Shown: in pieces, positions 12,291 through 24,519 of the stretch
How positions within the stretch are numbered: position 1 is the first letter of the stretch
Layout: the number at the start of each line of letters is the position of its first letter
Assembly: GCA_033026295.1 (NCBI GenBank)
Contig: CM065174.1
Coordinates: 1,415,001 to 1,479,000, forward strand
Direction: 5' to 3'
DNA length: 64,000 bases
DNA from: Channa striata
Lineage: Eukaryota; Chordata; Actinopteri; Anabantiformes; Channidae
Translations under genes and position numbers: made by a program
Notes under the pieces: model-generated
Told to the model about the DNA's origin: nothing
Database searches by the model: none
The model's input: only the letters and a program-made list of their open reading frames with translations

Positions 12291-12360
12291 TCTGTAATCT
12301 CCATCTGATTAGTGCAGAACAGGAAAGATGAAGGGGAATGGATCTGCTCTCAGCCAATCA
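12291..12360. repeat. 70-bp element, copy A of a dispersed pair
   Basis: Starts TCTGTAATCTCCATCTGATT and ends CAATCA. It aligns without gaps to 29098-29167. My base-by-base count is 50 of 70 identical, with 16 of 20 differences being transitions. Both copies are followed by a GT-rich tract. It holds a TAATCT (Otx/Pitx-like) core and a GATTA core. Whether this is an old dispersed repeat or a duplicated regulatory element is open. Confidence 0.7.
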
Positions 12361-13916
12361 CGGTCTGTGTGTGTGTGAGTGAGAAGGACGGTATCCTCAG
12401 AGAATCATCCACTGGATATTTCAGATCCTTTGCAATTTTCTACATCATTTGTTGCAGCCATTTATCCAAAAGCATCCGGTGATCGCAAAGTTTTAGTGGA
12501 ATTCAACCTCTGCTGATGTTTCACACTAAAGACCTCAGGATGTTTTCACTACAACAGAAACATTTTGAAGTGGCCACTAACGCGATCGTCTTCCAGGCCT
12601 TTTTGGCAACATGTTGTACACTGCAGAACCGCACATCGAGACACGGACCCCACTGGACCACTGAGGGTGGTCCTCTGGTATCTGGCAGCTTATCCTTTGA
12701 GTCCTGAGTTTAAGTTCTGAGCGGTGTTCCATTTATTTTTGGGGCCGTAGGTGATCGTAACTACTCTGCCAAGTGAGGCTTTACCGGATTGAGCTGGTAA
12801 GTGTAAAATGTTCATTCGCGGTTTCACGATTAGACAAAGTGGCTCAGAAAGCGAAAACATTTAAAAAACATGTTTTTTAAGTGACATTGGCCCGTTAGGT
12901 ATTTAATACCCCTTTAATAAAATGGCTTTGAGGCACAAGGACAACACATCACATCGTCTAACTTGCCAGTGATTCCCTGGGGTTGACTGAATAATTCTTG
13001 ACTGAACTTGGAATATTTGGAGCACACACAGAAATAGTTCTCACTTCTGGGGACAGTGGCATCACAAGAGAACCTGCTGCAGTTTTTAAGAGTAGAAATC
13101 TGGTTTGGATTAAAAACATAGAAGGCCGAATTAGACCTTAACCGGTAAACAGCAATATCCTTAATAAGGCTTTGACAGTGTCATCTGCCTCCTAATTCTT
13201 CCTTCTTCAGGTGCAGACAGAAAATTGTTGGACTCTGAACTCAGACTTTGTCCGCTGTAATAATTCTGTTGTTCACGCAAAAAACTACTATTGACATAAA
13301 AGCTGGCAATACGATCACACAGCTGATTCATCATTGCAGCTCCCGGAGGATGTGATGCTGTAGAGTTTTGTGGACTGAGTTGATCAATCTGAACTCTGTC
13401 TATTAGAAAACCTGGGTTTGAGTGGATGGACTAAGACACAAGCAACTGTCCTGTTCTCCGTATCTATTTCGAGTCTGCTTCTCTGTCTGACACAAAAGTA
13501 CCTAAAATTACATTATTGCTGGTAAAAGTCTCCAGTAGAACCACCAATAGGACGTCAACATCCACTTATGCTTTAAATTTTGTCAAACAGACAATTTGTA
13601 TTTCAGTTTAAATGGCATATGTTGGAATGTTGCTCTTTGTCTGCGTTAAACTCGACAGATCAGCCACATTTACACGTTATAAAGATGTTGTACAAAACGC
13701 TTTTACTTTCCCAGGCCTCTAAATATTCAATTGAAACATTTCTTACTAGTTTGCATTATATCCAACAAAGAAGTGACAACCTTGGCAACAGTGTTAAATA
13801 TGTAAATACTGTTTTGCTTTTCTTCTGAAACACAGCACATATGCAAATGACTAAAGATTTATTCAGATATTTGTTCAGCGACGATGCTGGGACTTGTGAA
13901 CATTAATCTGCAGGTT
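12361..13916. other. Non-coding stretch, nothing recognised
   Basis: No gene or repeat recognised. The open frames at 12516-12707 and 13580-13828 have no recognisable features. Confidence 0.6.
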
Positions 13917-14095
13917 TTCTTTATTTCTCCTCCTTCCTCTCTGCTTTCTGTCACCTCCACTTCTTTCTTTTCCTTTCGGTCTTTCCATTCCTTTGTTTCG
14001 GTTTTCTCACCATCGTTCTCCTCACACTTTCATTCCCTGTCACCTTCCCGTTCTTTCTCATCTTGTCTTTTCTCTCGTCTGAGTGCTGCTGTAGC
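13917..14095 (+). repeat. Long pyrimidine-rich tract
   Basis: About 180 bp of strongly C/T-biased plus-strand sequence built of irregular TTTC, TCCT and CTTT motifs. The 100-codon frame across it (rich in Ser, Phe and Leu) is a product of the biased composition and not a gene. Confidence 0.8.
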
Positions 14096-16739
14096 TTTTT
14101 GTCTTTTTGTGATCTTTGTCACGCATACAGGAACCTTCTTTCCCATCAAAACTCTTTCTTCAAACATCCCTTTGTTTTTACTTTGATCTTCCATCTTTCT
14201 CTCTGTCACTAGTATATGACAATGATATCAGTAGTGAGTAATAATTAAAAGAGCACAACTGCCCAGAGAGAAGGGAGAGCTGGGCACTTAATGTCAGCCA
14301 GCTTCCAAACGGTTTGTCCAAATTACCATTCTTATGTACATGTGACATCAGCGGGCTTTATTACTGGGATTGGTTTGGGCTGGCAGAGGGAGCTCCGGAA
14401 TGCAGTAGAGGGGCACGAGTGTGTGAAATCATTTTTGCCTTAAGGTCTTTTTATTTCAACTTTATCGATGTGTTTGTCAGGCCGTTCTATACAAACACCT
14501 CAAGCACACACAGACTCAAACACAGTTGATTGATGGATCTGAAAACTGCCCTGAGATTGACACGATAAACTCTCTCCTGATCGTGTGTGTGCACGTGTCC
14601 ATATGTCCATATCAACCATGAGTCGCTGTGTTTTCCTTGCTTCAGGACAAACCAGGAATAAATGCAAACAAATGGGAACCTCTCAGGATATTTTCTCTCA
14701 TCTGTGAGCTGAGCCTCACATAGTCAATCCCAACACAAAATTTGCACAAAAGTTTTTAAAACGATGACTGACCTCTGAAGATGATCGTCATCATCAGTCC
14801 CCCCACATAAAGTGTTTTTTTTTTAGCAGGAGTCTATTGGGTCTACAAGATGAAGCTGCTGCGGTTCTAGTTTAGATCATATGGAGCTATTTTTACTGCC
14901 TAAGATGTCACAAGTCCTCCTGCTTTTACGCAGCAGATAAGGTAGAGCACAGATTTAAAGCAGATGATTTTATCTGGGAACAGATGATCATTGAAGAAGA
15001 GCTGCACTGCATCACTTCCTATCCACAGCAGGTACAGTAATTATGTGAAGGATGTCGTCGTTTGCCTTTGCACCTTTCTCTCAGATGCTAAAATAAAACC
15101 CAGACATGTACTGCAAGTGAGTCAACAGTGTGAAAGTGCAGAGGTCAGCGTCGTGCTTCCTGGCGATGACTCATGCTTCTCGTTCCGACGTGCAGATTGA
15201 TCGTTTTAGTTGTGTTGCCCTGAAGACAGACACAATATAAAACTCCCCGACTACCGTTGTTCATCTGTCTGTTTTATTCAGCCTCGTTTCAGCTGCTCTT
15301 ATCTCTTTATTTCTCACCTTTCTCCCCTCCCATTATGGAAAAAAGTGGTCATGCTGATATTTGGAAATCACAAAATTCTGGGCTCTCACACCATTTCACA
15401 CACAGAAACAGTGACAGTGACAGTCCCCTGTTCACATCACTTACCGAGCCTGTACTTACTGTACCATCCATGTGGAGTTACTCAGTCTTGAAAGAAGGGG
15501 CGAGATTGAGGCGCAGAGAAGAACAGAGTTCAGACAGGAAGGGAAGTTTCACAGAGCAGGAAATCGTGTGTGTTGGGGTGAATAGTGTTCTGTTTTCAGA
15601 CGATCTGAGGCGATATAGTGGTTTGATGCTCCAAGTGGTGTTTGGACTTTCTGACGAACAGAGAATCTCCACGTAGTCGGTCAGAACAAGTGATCACTTT
15701 AACAGTTTATCAGTATTGGATCAGCTAAAATGTGTGTTTATCTCTGTTTTCAGCAGTAATGTGAAACTATAGCTGAGCTGAAAATGGGTAAAATTAAAAG
15801 TGGAATTTTAAACACTGAATTGTCAGCAAACGTCAGTTTTCTTTAATGCATGAGCACAAACTATTTCACCTTACAAGTGACTTTACAAGTTACAAACCCA
15901 AATGCTCCTCAAACATATTTTCTGTTATTTAAAATCATTTCTCTATCTTGCAAAGAGAAAACTATTTTATAAATTCAAGAACAGTGAAGCATTTGTGGCA
16001 TGGTGGTCAAATACTTTTTCTGTTGTTTGACTTTAGACGCGGTAAGGAATATCTGAGGATAACAGATCCAAGGACAGACTTTTTTCGTGTGGGTAGAAGT
16101 ACTGACAACATACAGGAACGGATTATTTAGGTTTGTTTCTGCGTATTTTGATCTCATCAGCAACTACAGTAAGTGGCAGTTTGTCGAAACGCATTTACAT
16201 GCGCTACCCGCCCTGCGTGTGAGTTTACCTACATGGTTGTGTGTCTTTTATGATGTCATTCCTGATTTGGCCTTGTGTATAATTATAGCAGCTGTAAATG
16301 GGTCACACTGAGTCATGTTCTTTCTGATTATGTGGACATGTCAGCCAGAGGAACAATGAAGCTCTGTTGGAAGAACAATTGGCTCGATCTACGTTCGCTT
16401 CATCTATTCATATCTCCCTCACTTTGTCTACTCTCTCTTTTAGCCGTTGTGCTTTGGCCATTGTCTTTCCTGTTTCACTTAAAGCTGGTAGACTTTAAGT
16501 CAAACTCTACAGAGTCTCTATTTGCAGCAAATGAACCGTCCATAACAGAATTCTGCAGTGTGACGTCCTAGTTTCAACATTATACACCTGCTTTGTCTCA
16601 GCCCAGCTTTTGTTTGCTGTAATTGCTTCTATTAGCAATAAAAATAAAAGTTAGTGAGGTCCAATGTTGTCTTGGAATTTAAAAAAAATGTTTAACAGTA
16701 ATAATAAAATAATAATTGCCATTGTATTAGCCAGTTTAG
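14096..16739. other. Non-coding stretch, nothing recognised
   Basis: No gene recognised. Overlapping frames at 15210-15676 on both strands show no domain and no supporting splice sites. The stretch at 14215-14310 (ATGATATCAGTAGTGAGTAA, then AATTAAAAG and a GCACTTAATGTCAG segment) is mildly CNE-like. Confidence 0.55.
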
Positions 16740-16865
16740 GGGGTCCTGGTGGCTCGATGAGTAACAGTACCCGTTCAAGTCCCAGCCCGAATGTCAGGAG
16801 TCATTGAGCAGGACACACAGCGATGGGTTGGATGCAGAGAAACAAATGTCATTGTGCTCCGTGAT
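16740..16865 (+). repeat. SINE-like element with degenerate tRNA-type head
   Basis: The left end reads GGTGGCTCGATGAGTAACAG, then CCGTTCAAGTCCC, which resembles an RNA polymerase III B box (GGTTCRANTCC). The right part, GATGGGTTGGATGCAGAGA, then AACAAATGTCATTGTGCTCC, matches the common teleost ending 'GGGTTAAATGCAGAG-ACAAATTTCA'. A second, differently decayed copy is at 42761-42930. A box and target-site duplications are not clear. Confidence 0.6.
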
Positions 16866-19800
16866 GACGTTAAAGCTTTTAGTTCTATCCCATTTAATAA
16901 TGACGAATGTGAGACTTGGACATTTCAAGCCAATGTTTACAGTAGTAAAAACTGTGTGTTTACAAATAATCACCCTTTCTTAATTAATATGGCAACTGTG
17001 TCAGCTGCCAAAGGCCAAGTTGAATACTCTTTTTGAGCCGACCAACGGCAAAGATATTTTTCCTTGTTATTAATGAGCTTTTTTTGTACTGAAAAGACCT
17101 TATATGTTTTACACAATTAATTTCCTCTCACTTTCTGTCTTTGTTTTTCCATCTGAGCTGCTAAGTTAATGCATTTATATTTCATGCATAGCCTCAGTTT
17201 TTGATGTGTGTAGTTTTTCCTTCGAGAACAGATCAGGCTTACTGAGAGTCATGAATCTATCTTTGCAATGTGGGAGATGACAAGCCAAGGACAAATATCT
17301 ATCTCGGGGGCTGATGTAAAAGCACTTGCTTGGTCTGCAACAGTTTGGGCTTTGACCTCCGACCCTGAGAGTCAGAAAAAACTGTTTGTTTTGTTGGTTT
17401 TAAGAAATAGCAGATTGTGCCAACAGATGGAGATGTGTCTTTAATATTTGATTGCATAATTTGAGGAACAAGGAATGGGTCTGTCTTTGGCCCAGAGAAA
17501 AATTCAGTTTATTCCATAATAAGGCAGTACTTAGATTTCTGTGAATAGTCTTGTTAAGGAGTGTTTTGATTTAAACAAGTTGTGATTATGAAATCATCAC
17601 CTTTCTATTTTCCATGAAACACCCACAATTGTTCTCATGCTAATGAATTTAAGTTCCCACAAAACTTCTGTGACTGAGTAAAGACAGTGATGGTGATATG
17701 TTGGGTAGTGTATGTAAGTCATGGGATAGTCAGACATGCCTGAAGACTGAGACGCTTTCCACCAACTACTGCCTGTCTTCAGTCTTTGAAGGTCTGGACG
17801 GAGCAAACACCTAATGACTGGGGTCAGGAATGAAGTTCGCTCCACTGAAAACTAGAATCCTCGCATGTCCTTTGCCAAAACAAGTGTCAACACTAACCAG
17901 CTTTGCTTTGTCAGCAATCATTCATGTCAGTCATAAATCTCCACCATATTTAAAAAAAATGCTGATAACAGCCCCCCTTCAAATCAAATGACAACCACTC
18001 CAACAGCTGTTAGGTGTGAGCCCGCCTCAAACTGCTTCTGGGGAGGGAAGGTAGTTAGTCGGAATGACAGTGTTTCTTTCACCTCTGTGCTGTGAGAGAA
18101 ACTGGAGGTCAGACTGTAGGATTATTTTACTGATAATCCACTTACAAAGTGTCTCTGGTTACAGGTCACGCTTAGAAACGTCACTTTAAGAGACACGTTT
18201 GGACCAACCTCCAGCCAGCCTGATATACTGTACCTAAACTCACCAAACTACTTTAATGAGTCTGTCAAACATACTGTACATTGTTAAATTATTCAGAACC
18301 TTGATTCAGACTTTGTGTATATGGAACCTTATAAAGGCCCTGCATCAGGAACAGGAGCCAAAAGCCTTGAAGTATTAATGAAGCTGCAATGGAAGTCAAG
18401 GTTGAAATGAAACACCGTCTAGCAGTCAAATCACGGTCAAAACCTGCTGGGGCAAATGAATCCTGTCGACCCGGGGACACAGGCAGATACCCAACCAGGG
18501 TTCTCTGCGGGTCACTTCCTGTTTCTCTAAAATGAACTTCTTTGAATATTTATTTTACCAAGCGCCTTGATGAAAATGCCAGTTTTGTTTTCCTTTCAGT
18601 TAAGCAGGAGATTGTGTTCCATGTCTGATGGATTAAGGGCCTTCACAGAGCAGAGTTTGTCTGCTGATCCCCACATACAGCGTAAAAACCACATCACTTA
18701 CAGAATGTTTGTCCATGACATGGAAAAAAAGTCAAATTGACTGGTCAAATATATTTTCCTATAACTAAAACGGATTCTTGCCCAGCCGCAGCCGTGTTTC
18801 AAATGAAGAGGTAACGCATGTTATTTCTGGGAGACGAACTGCAGGACAACAGAAGGCTTACGCCATCTGGGCTTGTCCTGAGATGATTGACAGGAGCAGG
18901 ATTAGGCCTTGTGCATGTGTTTTTAATCCATTTATCTGCTACATAAAACCTGATCTGTTCTGATGCTTTGGTGACTTGCTTCAGGTTTGTCTGAAGCTTA
19001 TCTCTGCAGCCCTAAGTCCAGGACGTGTAGAGAAATAATGAGATATTCTCCAAAACTCACAGCACATTGAGATGATTCCACTGTTCGTCGTCACAGTCGA
19101 CGTAACCATGTTACTGTTCTAGTTGAACAGTAAGGTTTTCTCCATCTACTCTAAATCAACACGTCAGCTGCTTCAATAATTGACCTGCGTTTGAGATGAA
19201 CCAGTGGCTGTGGGTGGGAGGGAAAACAAAATCTGTTTCCTGTTTTGGATGCGACGTAACTGGAGCAATGGGTTCCTTTACACAGATACAGCTCTGTGAG
19301 CGGCTGGCACGAAGACGGCAAACACAGTCCAGAAATAACTGAACACTCACAGCCAGAATCAACACGTTTTTGAAAGCGCTCCTTACTTTTCATAATCTTA
19401 GTACGTTTCAGATGTAAGTTTATCATTTTAAACACGGTTGCTTCAAATCTTACACGAGGATGAACCTTTTGACTGCACCTGTTTTACTAGCTTTTCCTTT
19501 TTGTGGGTGTTTACCGTTCAGACGTATGTCCTGCTAATTTCACTCATAGAAACATGGCTTTTCTTCGTTCTTCTCGACTCTGGCTTCCCCCCACAGTCCA
19601 GACATGAGTTTGGTTTATTGGTGTCTGAGAGAGACTGGTGATCTGTCCGCGGTGTAGGCTGCCATCACTGTCCTTAACAGGATAAGCATTTAGAGTAGAT
19701 TCATCGTTGATGCTTGAAACTAACAAATGTAGCCGTTAATTCAAATGACATTGCCGTGGAACATAAACAGTGATGTTGCGTGTGCAGTTTAATGTGTTCT

Positions 19801-20183
19801 ATGTGAACAACTGAGTAAAGATGTATGCTGAGCTGACTTTACAAAATGCAGAACTCCCAACACACAGTGAGCACACTTACATGGACTTAAGGAAACAGGT
19901 TACCGCCGGCTTTCCCTGGAAAAGGGAATTTCTGAAGTGTTGTGTAAATTTGCAAGCAGGTTTCCGAAATCGGGGTAGTCGATCAGGGAATCCTGCTTTC
20001 CCCAGTCACTGACGTGTCACCACCCACGTGCTGTGTGCAGCGCTAGAGGAATATGTGGGACCCTGGGAAACAATCTGAAACATTTCCTTTTTTTTAAGCG
20101 ATGCTCTGATTTCAGGGGCTGCAGAATCCGAGATACAGTCTCACCCCTGCCTTCTCTGTTCTACTCAATTAATCAGCAGCAAG
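16866..20183. other. Non-coding stretch, nothing recognised
   Basis: No gene recognised. Open frames up to 94 codons (for example 19151-19435, minus strand) overlap others in different frames and have no known features. The sequence around 18290-18420 is mildly CNE-like by eye. Confidence 0.6.
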
Positions 20184-20380
20184 GCTAAATAGACTCTCTA
20201 CCATCAGTGGGCCTAAATTGCTTCCAAGATGAACAGCTCAAAGCAATACTTTGAAATTACTTTTAAAATTAACTACCAAAGTCAGCAGCTCCAAATTGGC
20301 TGCAGAATGATCAATTAAAAGCAACAGACCTAAATAGCTCTGGAAATGAACAACGCAAAACAACGCTGTAAATTATCATG
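20184..20380 (+). repeat. Degenerate internal repeat block
   Basis: A motif of the form CCTAAAT-GCT-N-ATGAACA-N-CAAAGCAA recurs. The unit at 20212 and the unit at 20329 share about 35 of 48 aligned positions by my count. A third, looser unit begins near 20289 (CTCCAAATTGGCTGCAGAAT), and a partial one near 20184 (CTAAATAGACTCT). Several TTAAT and AATTA cores are present. It looks like an eroded local duplication in AT-rich, CNE-like sequence. Confidence 0.55.
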
Positions 20381-21236
20381 AACAAATGAAAAGTTTATAT
20401 CCAGAGTGCTGTAATGTATATTGATTTTGTAGAAAAACAAAATCTCATTAACTGAAAAATCATTAAAAGCACAGCATCACTGTCCACTTTGTGGAAACTG
20501 TCAGCGGTTTGTTTGGCAGGTTCTTCGATTTTCCTGTTACCAATCGCAAAGTTGCAGGTGTCACTTTATCTTGGCGGGTACTTGATTTTAGATGTAAACT
20601 CCTCGTGTTGAACTTCCTGTTAGGCGTATTGACTCAGCTTGGCCTGTGTTGTGGCTGGAGGGATGTTCTACTTCAGTGATGTGGAAACATTTGATTTTAC
20701 TAAACAGATGGGGAGCCTCACATTTTGGGTTGGAAAGGCTTTAAATGGCCTAACTAGACTAATCAGAGTCGAAACGTGTGCGTAAAGACAAATTAAATTT
20801 AAACGACATTAAGCTTGGTGTGATAATTTTTGCACCGGTGTGCATTAAACATTAACATGTTAACGTTTAAAAGTTGGTCATAGTCTTAGGGAGGAAATAA
20901 TTTGTGTCAGGGGCTAAAAATAAAGACTTTAAAGGTCAGTTTCCTGTCACTGTGCACACAGGCTTTTCCCAAAAGCCTCATATGGACCTTGACCTTGGGC
21001 CTTGCTGACTTATAGAAGCAGTGTTTTCAGCACATGGTACCGACTCAGCTGTAGCCGGTACTTTGTTTTTCCACTACAGGCTTGGTTTGAAGTTTGTGTA
21101 CCTCAAACTTATCCACTAGGTGTGTGTCTGTGCCTTGACGTAACAGTTATGTAAAGTCGTCCGTGCATGTAATGTGTGTCGATGCGTCACAGTTAGGGAT
21201 GTAAGATAACTGATGAATCAACTTTATCCGCCAAGT

Positions 21237-21237
<1 letters not shown>
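20381..21237. other. Non-coding stretch with a nuclear-receptor-like DR0 site
   Basis: No gene recognised. At 20984-20998 GGACCTTGACCTTGG is two abutting half-sites, the layout known for NR6A1 (GCNF). Just before it, GGCTTTTCCCAAAAGCC (20961-20977) is a 7-bp-arm inverted repeat. Both are single motif matches, so regulatory meaning is unproven. Confidence 0.45.

Positions 21238-21314
<77 letters not shown>
21238..21314. repeat. (GAT)n trinucleotide microsatellite, 77 bp
   Basis: An uninterrupted GAT array of about 25 units, the longest trinucleotide array in the window. The minus-strand frames across it spell poly-Ser or poly-Ile and are products of the repeat. Its purity suggests recent expansion and likely length polymorphism. 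Confidence 0.97.
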
Positions 21315-22034
21315 GTGAGCAGCATAGAGCTCTGTGCTCTGCACATTGTTTTACTGATTTTGCTGCTGAATTGATTAAATGTAGATGCACCACATTCCTT
21401 TAACTTGAAGGGAACAAGCTCTGGCTTTAATGATATTGTGGAGAGACTTTATACTAGTCTGTCAAACTCAGATCAACAGTTATGAAAAATCTAAAGATGA
21501 ATTGACTGCTGAAAACCGAATCAATAGATTAATCAATTAATAAATCAATTGTTAGGTGCAGCCCAAATTTACACTAATACAATTGTTGCAGTTAATACAC
21601 GGTTTCCTGTTCTGCCTAAAGCTTTAGTGTAAATGTGTAGAAAGGTTTCACTTCTGTGCATTTGGCTTTAAGGAAAACGTGACGATCTTACAGAATGAAA
21701 ACATCATAAAGGTTATTTATTTATATATGTATATAAATAAAAAGAGGATCAACTTTGTTGTCAGCCTTTTTTCAAACTTTACAGAGGAGACTGACCGCAG
21801 CGGCACAGAATCAAAGTGTTTACTGAGTGATTTAATTCCCGTCCCGCTCTTGATTAGTTGTCTCTCTTCCAACATGGCCGCTCTGCTGTTTTGGCTGCTG
21901 CCGTCTCGTTTCTCACAGATCTCCGTTCAAGTTTAGATGGCTGCACGTTGCTGTTCTGGCTGAGAAACGAAAGGCAGGTGGATTATTTCATCCACTGTTT
22001 CATGTGGCTGGTGTGTCAGAATGTTAATTTGGGA

Positions 22035-22069
<35 letters not shown>

Positions 22070-24519
22070 GACTGTCAAACTGGCAGCTGTGCCCAGTCCC
22101 TATGATGCTAACCAAATGCTCTTAATTAGGTAGCAGCCAGGCAACTGGAATGTTTTATGTATCTTTGTGCACATTCACATCCATGTGTATGTGTGTTTAA
22201 TCTGATCTGGCATCACATCAGTCGCTGGGTTATTATCATGAACGTGTTTAATGTCTGTGTTTTGAAATGGAAGCAGCGATAGCATGCTAAGTATCCAGGA
22301 GAGTAACCATCTGTTCTGTGTGTGTGTGTGTCTGTGTGTCACAAGAGGGGATTAATTAAGTTGTAAGTGTGTGACACCGCACACTCTCAGAAGAATGTGT
22401 GTTTTTAGTCTGCTGAAGGAAAAATAAGGATGGAAACATAACCACTCGAGGTCGTGATTGACAGCTCAGGAAGAGAGAAGAGTTACAGAAGGTGTCAAAG
22501 AAAGTACGAGGTAAAAGGGATAAAAATTTACATTTAAAAATGTAAATCTTGGCAGTTCATTTGTCCTCAGAGCTGTAGCTGATCTTCTTATCACCTTAGA
22601 TGAACGTTAGACAAACGACAGTCGTGTTCTCTTAAAGCTCCTGTTTTATGCATCTGCACTGTCGAGAGCAACAGTCCACGTACAGTAAGAAACACCCTGA
22701 GGTTACGGTGCTCGTTTCGAACAGTCGGTGGGTTATTCAGAAAACCCCAGAGTGACCTTTGACCTGAGGATGGTGGCGTCACAGCAAACTGGGCTCAGCA
22801 AGGCTCTAACTGAATGCTAATGTAGGTGGAAAATTACTGGGCTCCCTCCTGATTTTGCTCTTTTTGTGTGTATATCGAACTAAACGGCTTCACATCTTTA
22901 AAGTAAATCCAACATTAAAACAATGGCAATGGTCTGGACGTCAACTAGGCCACTGCAAACCTCATTTCTTTCCGCTTGGTCGACTTCCTCTTATGTTTAG
23001 GATCAGGCCTCATAACCCGGTTGTTACCCCCACACATTCACACTCCCACCACATCTTTGACCGTGGTGTTTCTGTGGACTGTCTTTCAACGCTTTCACTC
23101 AGCATCCAAAGGTGTGTTGAGGCCGAGTTCAGACAAGCCTTAATATTCTCCTGGCTGGGTCAGCCATGGTTTTCACCTCACCACTCTCCCATGATGCCCT
23201 TTCTCCCCGTGTCTCTCTAACCACGGAGTCTTGATCACAGATCTTTATTAAGGTGGAGGAGGCTGCAGGTCCTTGGCTGTTTGCTTCGATAATTTGTGAC
23301 TCCCTGGAATTGTAATTTCTTTGCTTCTGGAATAGTTTTGAAATTCTGACACTTGTGGGAACGTTCACTGTTGTTCCAAGTCCTCTCCATTTGTAGACTA
23401 TGACTCTTAATGTGAATCTGTGTCCCAGAAGCCTTGAGAGACCGACAGTCCTACTGTATAGGTGCAAGAACCATTTCAGACTTTGTTTGACCTGCAGCAG
23501 TTTAGTATGAGAAACACAGAGACTAAATAACTTTTTAGGATGAAAGGGTTGACAGGTTTCATAAGTCAGGAAGTGACCTGTCCCAGATGAATTTCAGTAG
23601 CTCGTCAGTAACTGTAATCAAAGTTGTGATGCCATTGAAGTCCTGACAGCCACATTCCTTTCATTTGTGCCTCTGCCATCTTTTCCATCACAGATGTTCT
23701 GCTGCTGGATGCTGATGTTGGAGAAATATGATCATGCGTCTTTGTTCTGCATCACCTCCTCTGTTGACTACAAAGAAAAGAGCAGTCAGGTCCACAGCCT
23801 GTCCTCAACACAGAGTGAACTGTAGCTTGTGAGATTCACCATTTGAACGAGTGACACTTCAACCCAAATCAGTACGAGAACATTAAATTATACGCACGAC
23901 GAAACGTCAGTCTTAGGTTGGTTTAGTTGTAAGTTTTTCGACAGTATGTTCTAGAGCTCAAAACTTTCAAATGAGATGTAATGTTCTGCCAGCGTGTTTG
24001 CAAGTTGTGACAAGTTTGGCATTTAATTTTAACTGATGGGATATGTATCTCCTGCTCTTTTGTTGTTTTGGATTAAACACACATGCAGGTAAGTGACAAA
24101 CAACAAGCAACAGTAGCTGCAAAAACAATAAGTGTGCTTCCAACTGTGACGAGTGTCTGCAGATGGCTGTGCGAGGATATAGAGATGATAAATGTCTAAG
24201 AGCACTCGGAGCAGCCCGGCCCAGAGAATGCAGCACTGTCAGGATCCATTCTGGGACGGCAGAAAACAGATGCCTCGCGGTTAGAGCAGCAGACGTTTCC
24301 AGATGAAAGTGAGGTTACAGAAATGTGACTTCTGCTGGTGGACTGCTCCAGCATTACGTGGTCCGAAAAATGAGACGGTGCTGAACAGAACGGTGAGAAA
24401 TGGGCTGGGCAAAACAAACAGGAGGCATCCTGGGAATAAGACCCAAGCACAAGGGGATGCAGCGGTCTAAGAGCTACTGCTTCGAAGCGTGTTGGCATGC
24501 ACAATGACGGAGGCTCAAA
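21315..24519. other. Non-coding stretch with CA repeats
   Basis: No gene recognised. It includes the (AC)n array at 22036-22067, an interrupted GT run at 22317-22339 and a palindrome at 22527-22548 (ATTTACATTT and AAATGTAAAT arms with a 2-nt centre). Open frames up to 121 codons (22855-23220) overlap antisense frames and resemble nothing known. Confidence 0.6.
22036..22067. repeat. (AC)n microsatellite
   Basis: Uninterrupted AC run of 16 units. Confidence 0.97.

Noticed and set aside
13884..14186. 100-codon Ser/Phe-rich frame
   Set aside because: Product of the pyrimidine-rich tract and not a membrane protein.
21147..21393. Poly-Ser and poly-Ile frames on the minus strand
   Set aside because: Translation of the (GAT)n microsatellite in different frames.
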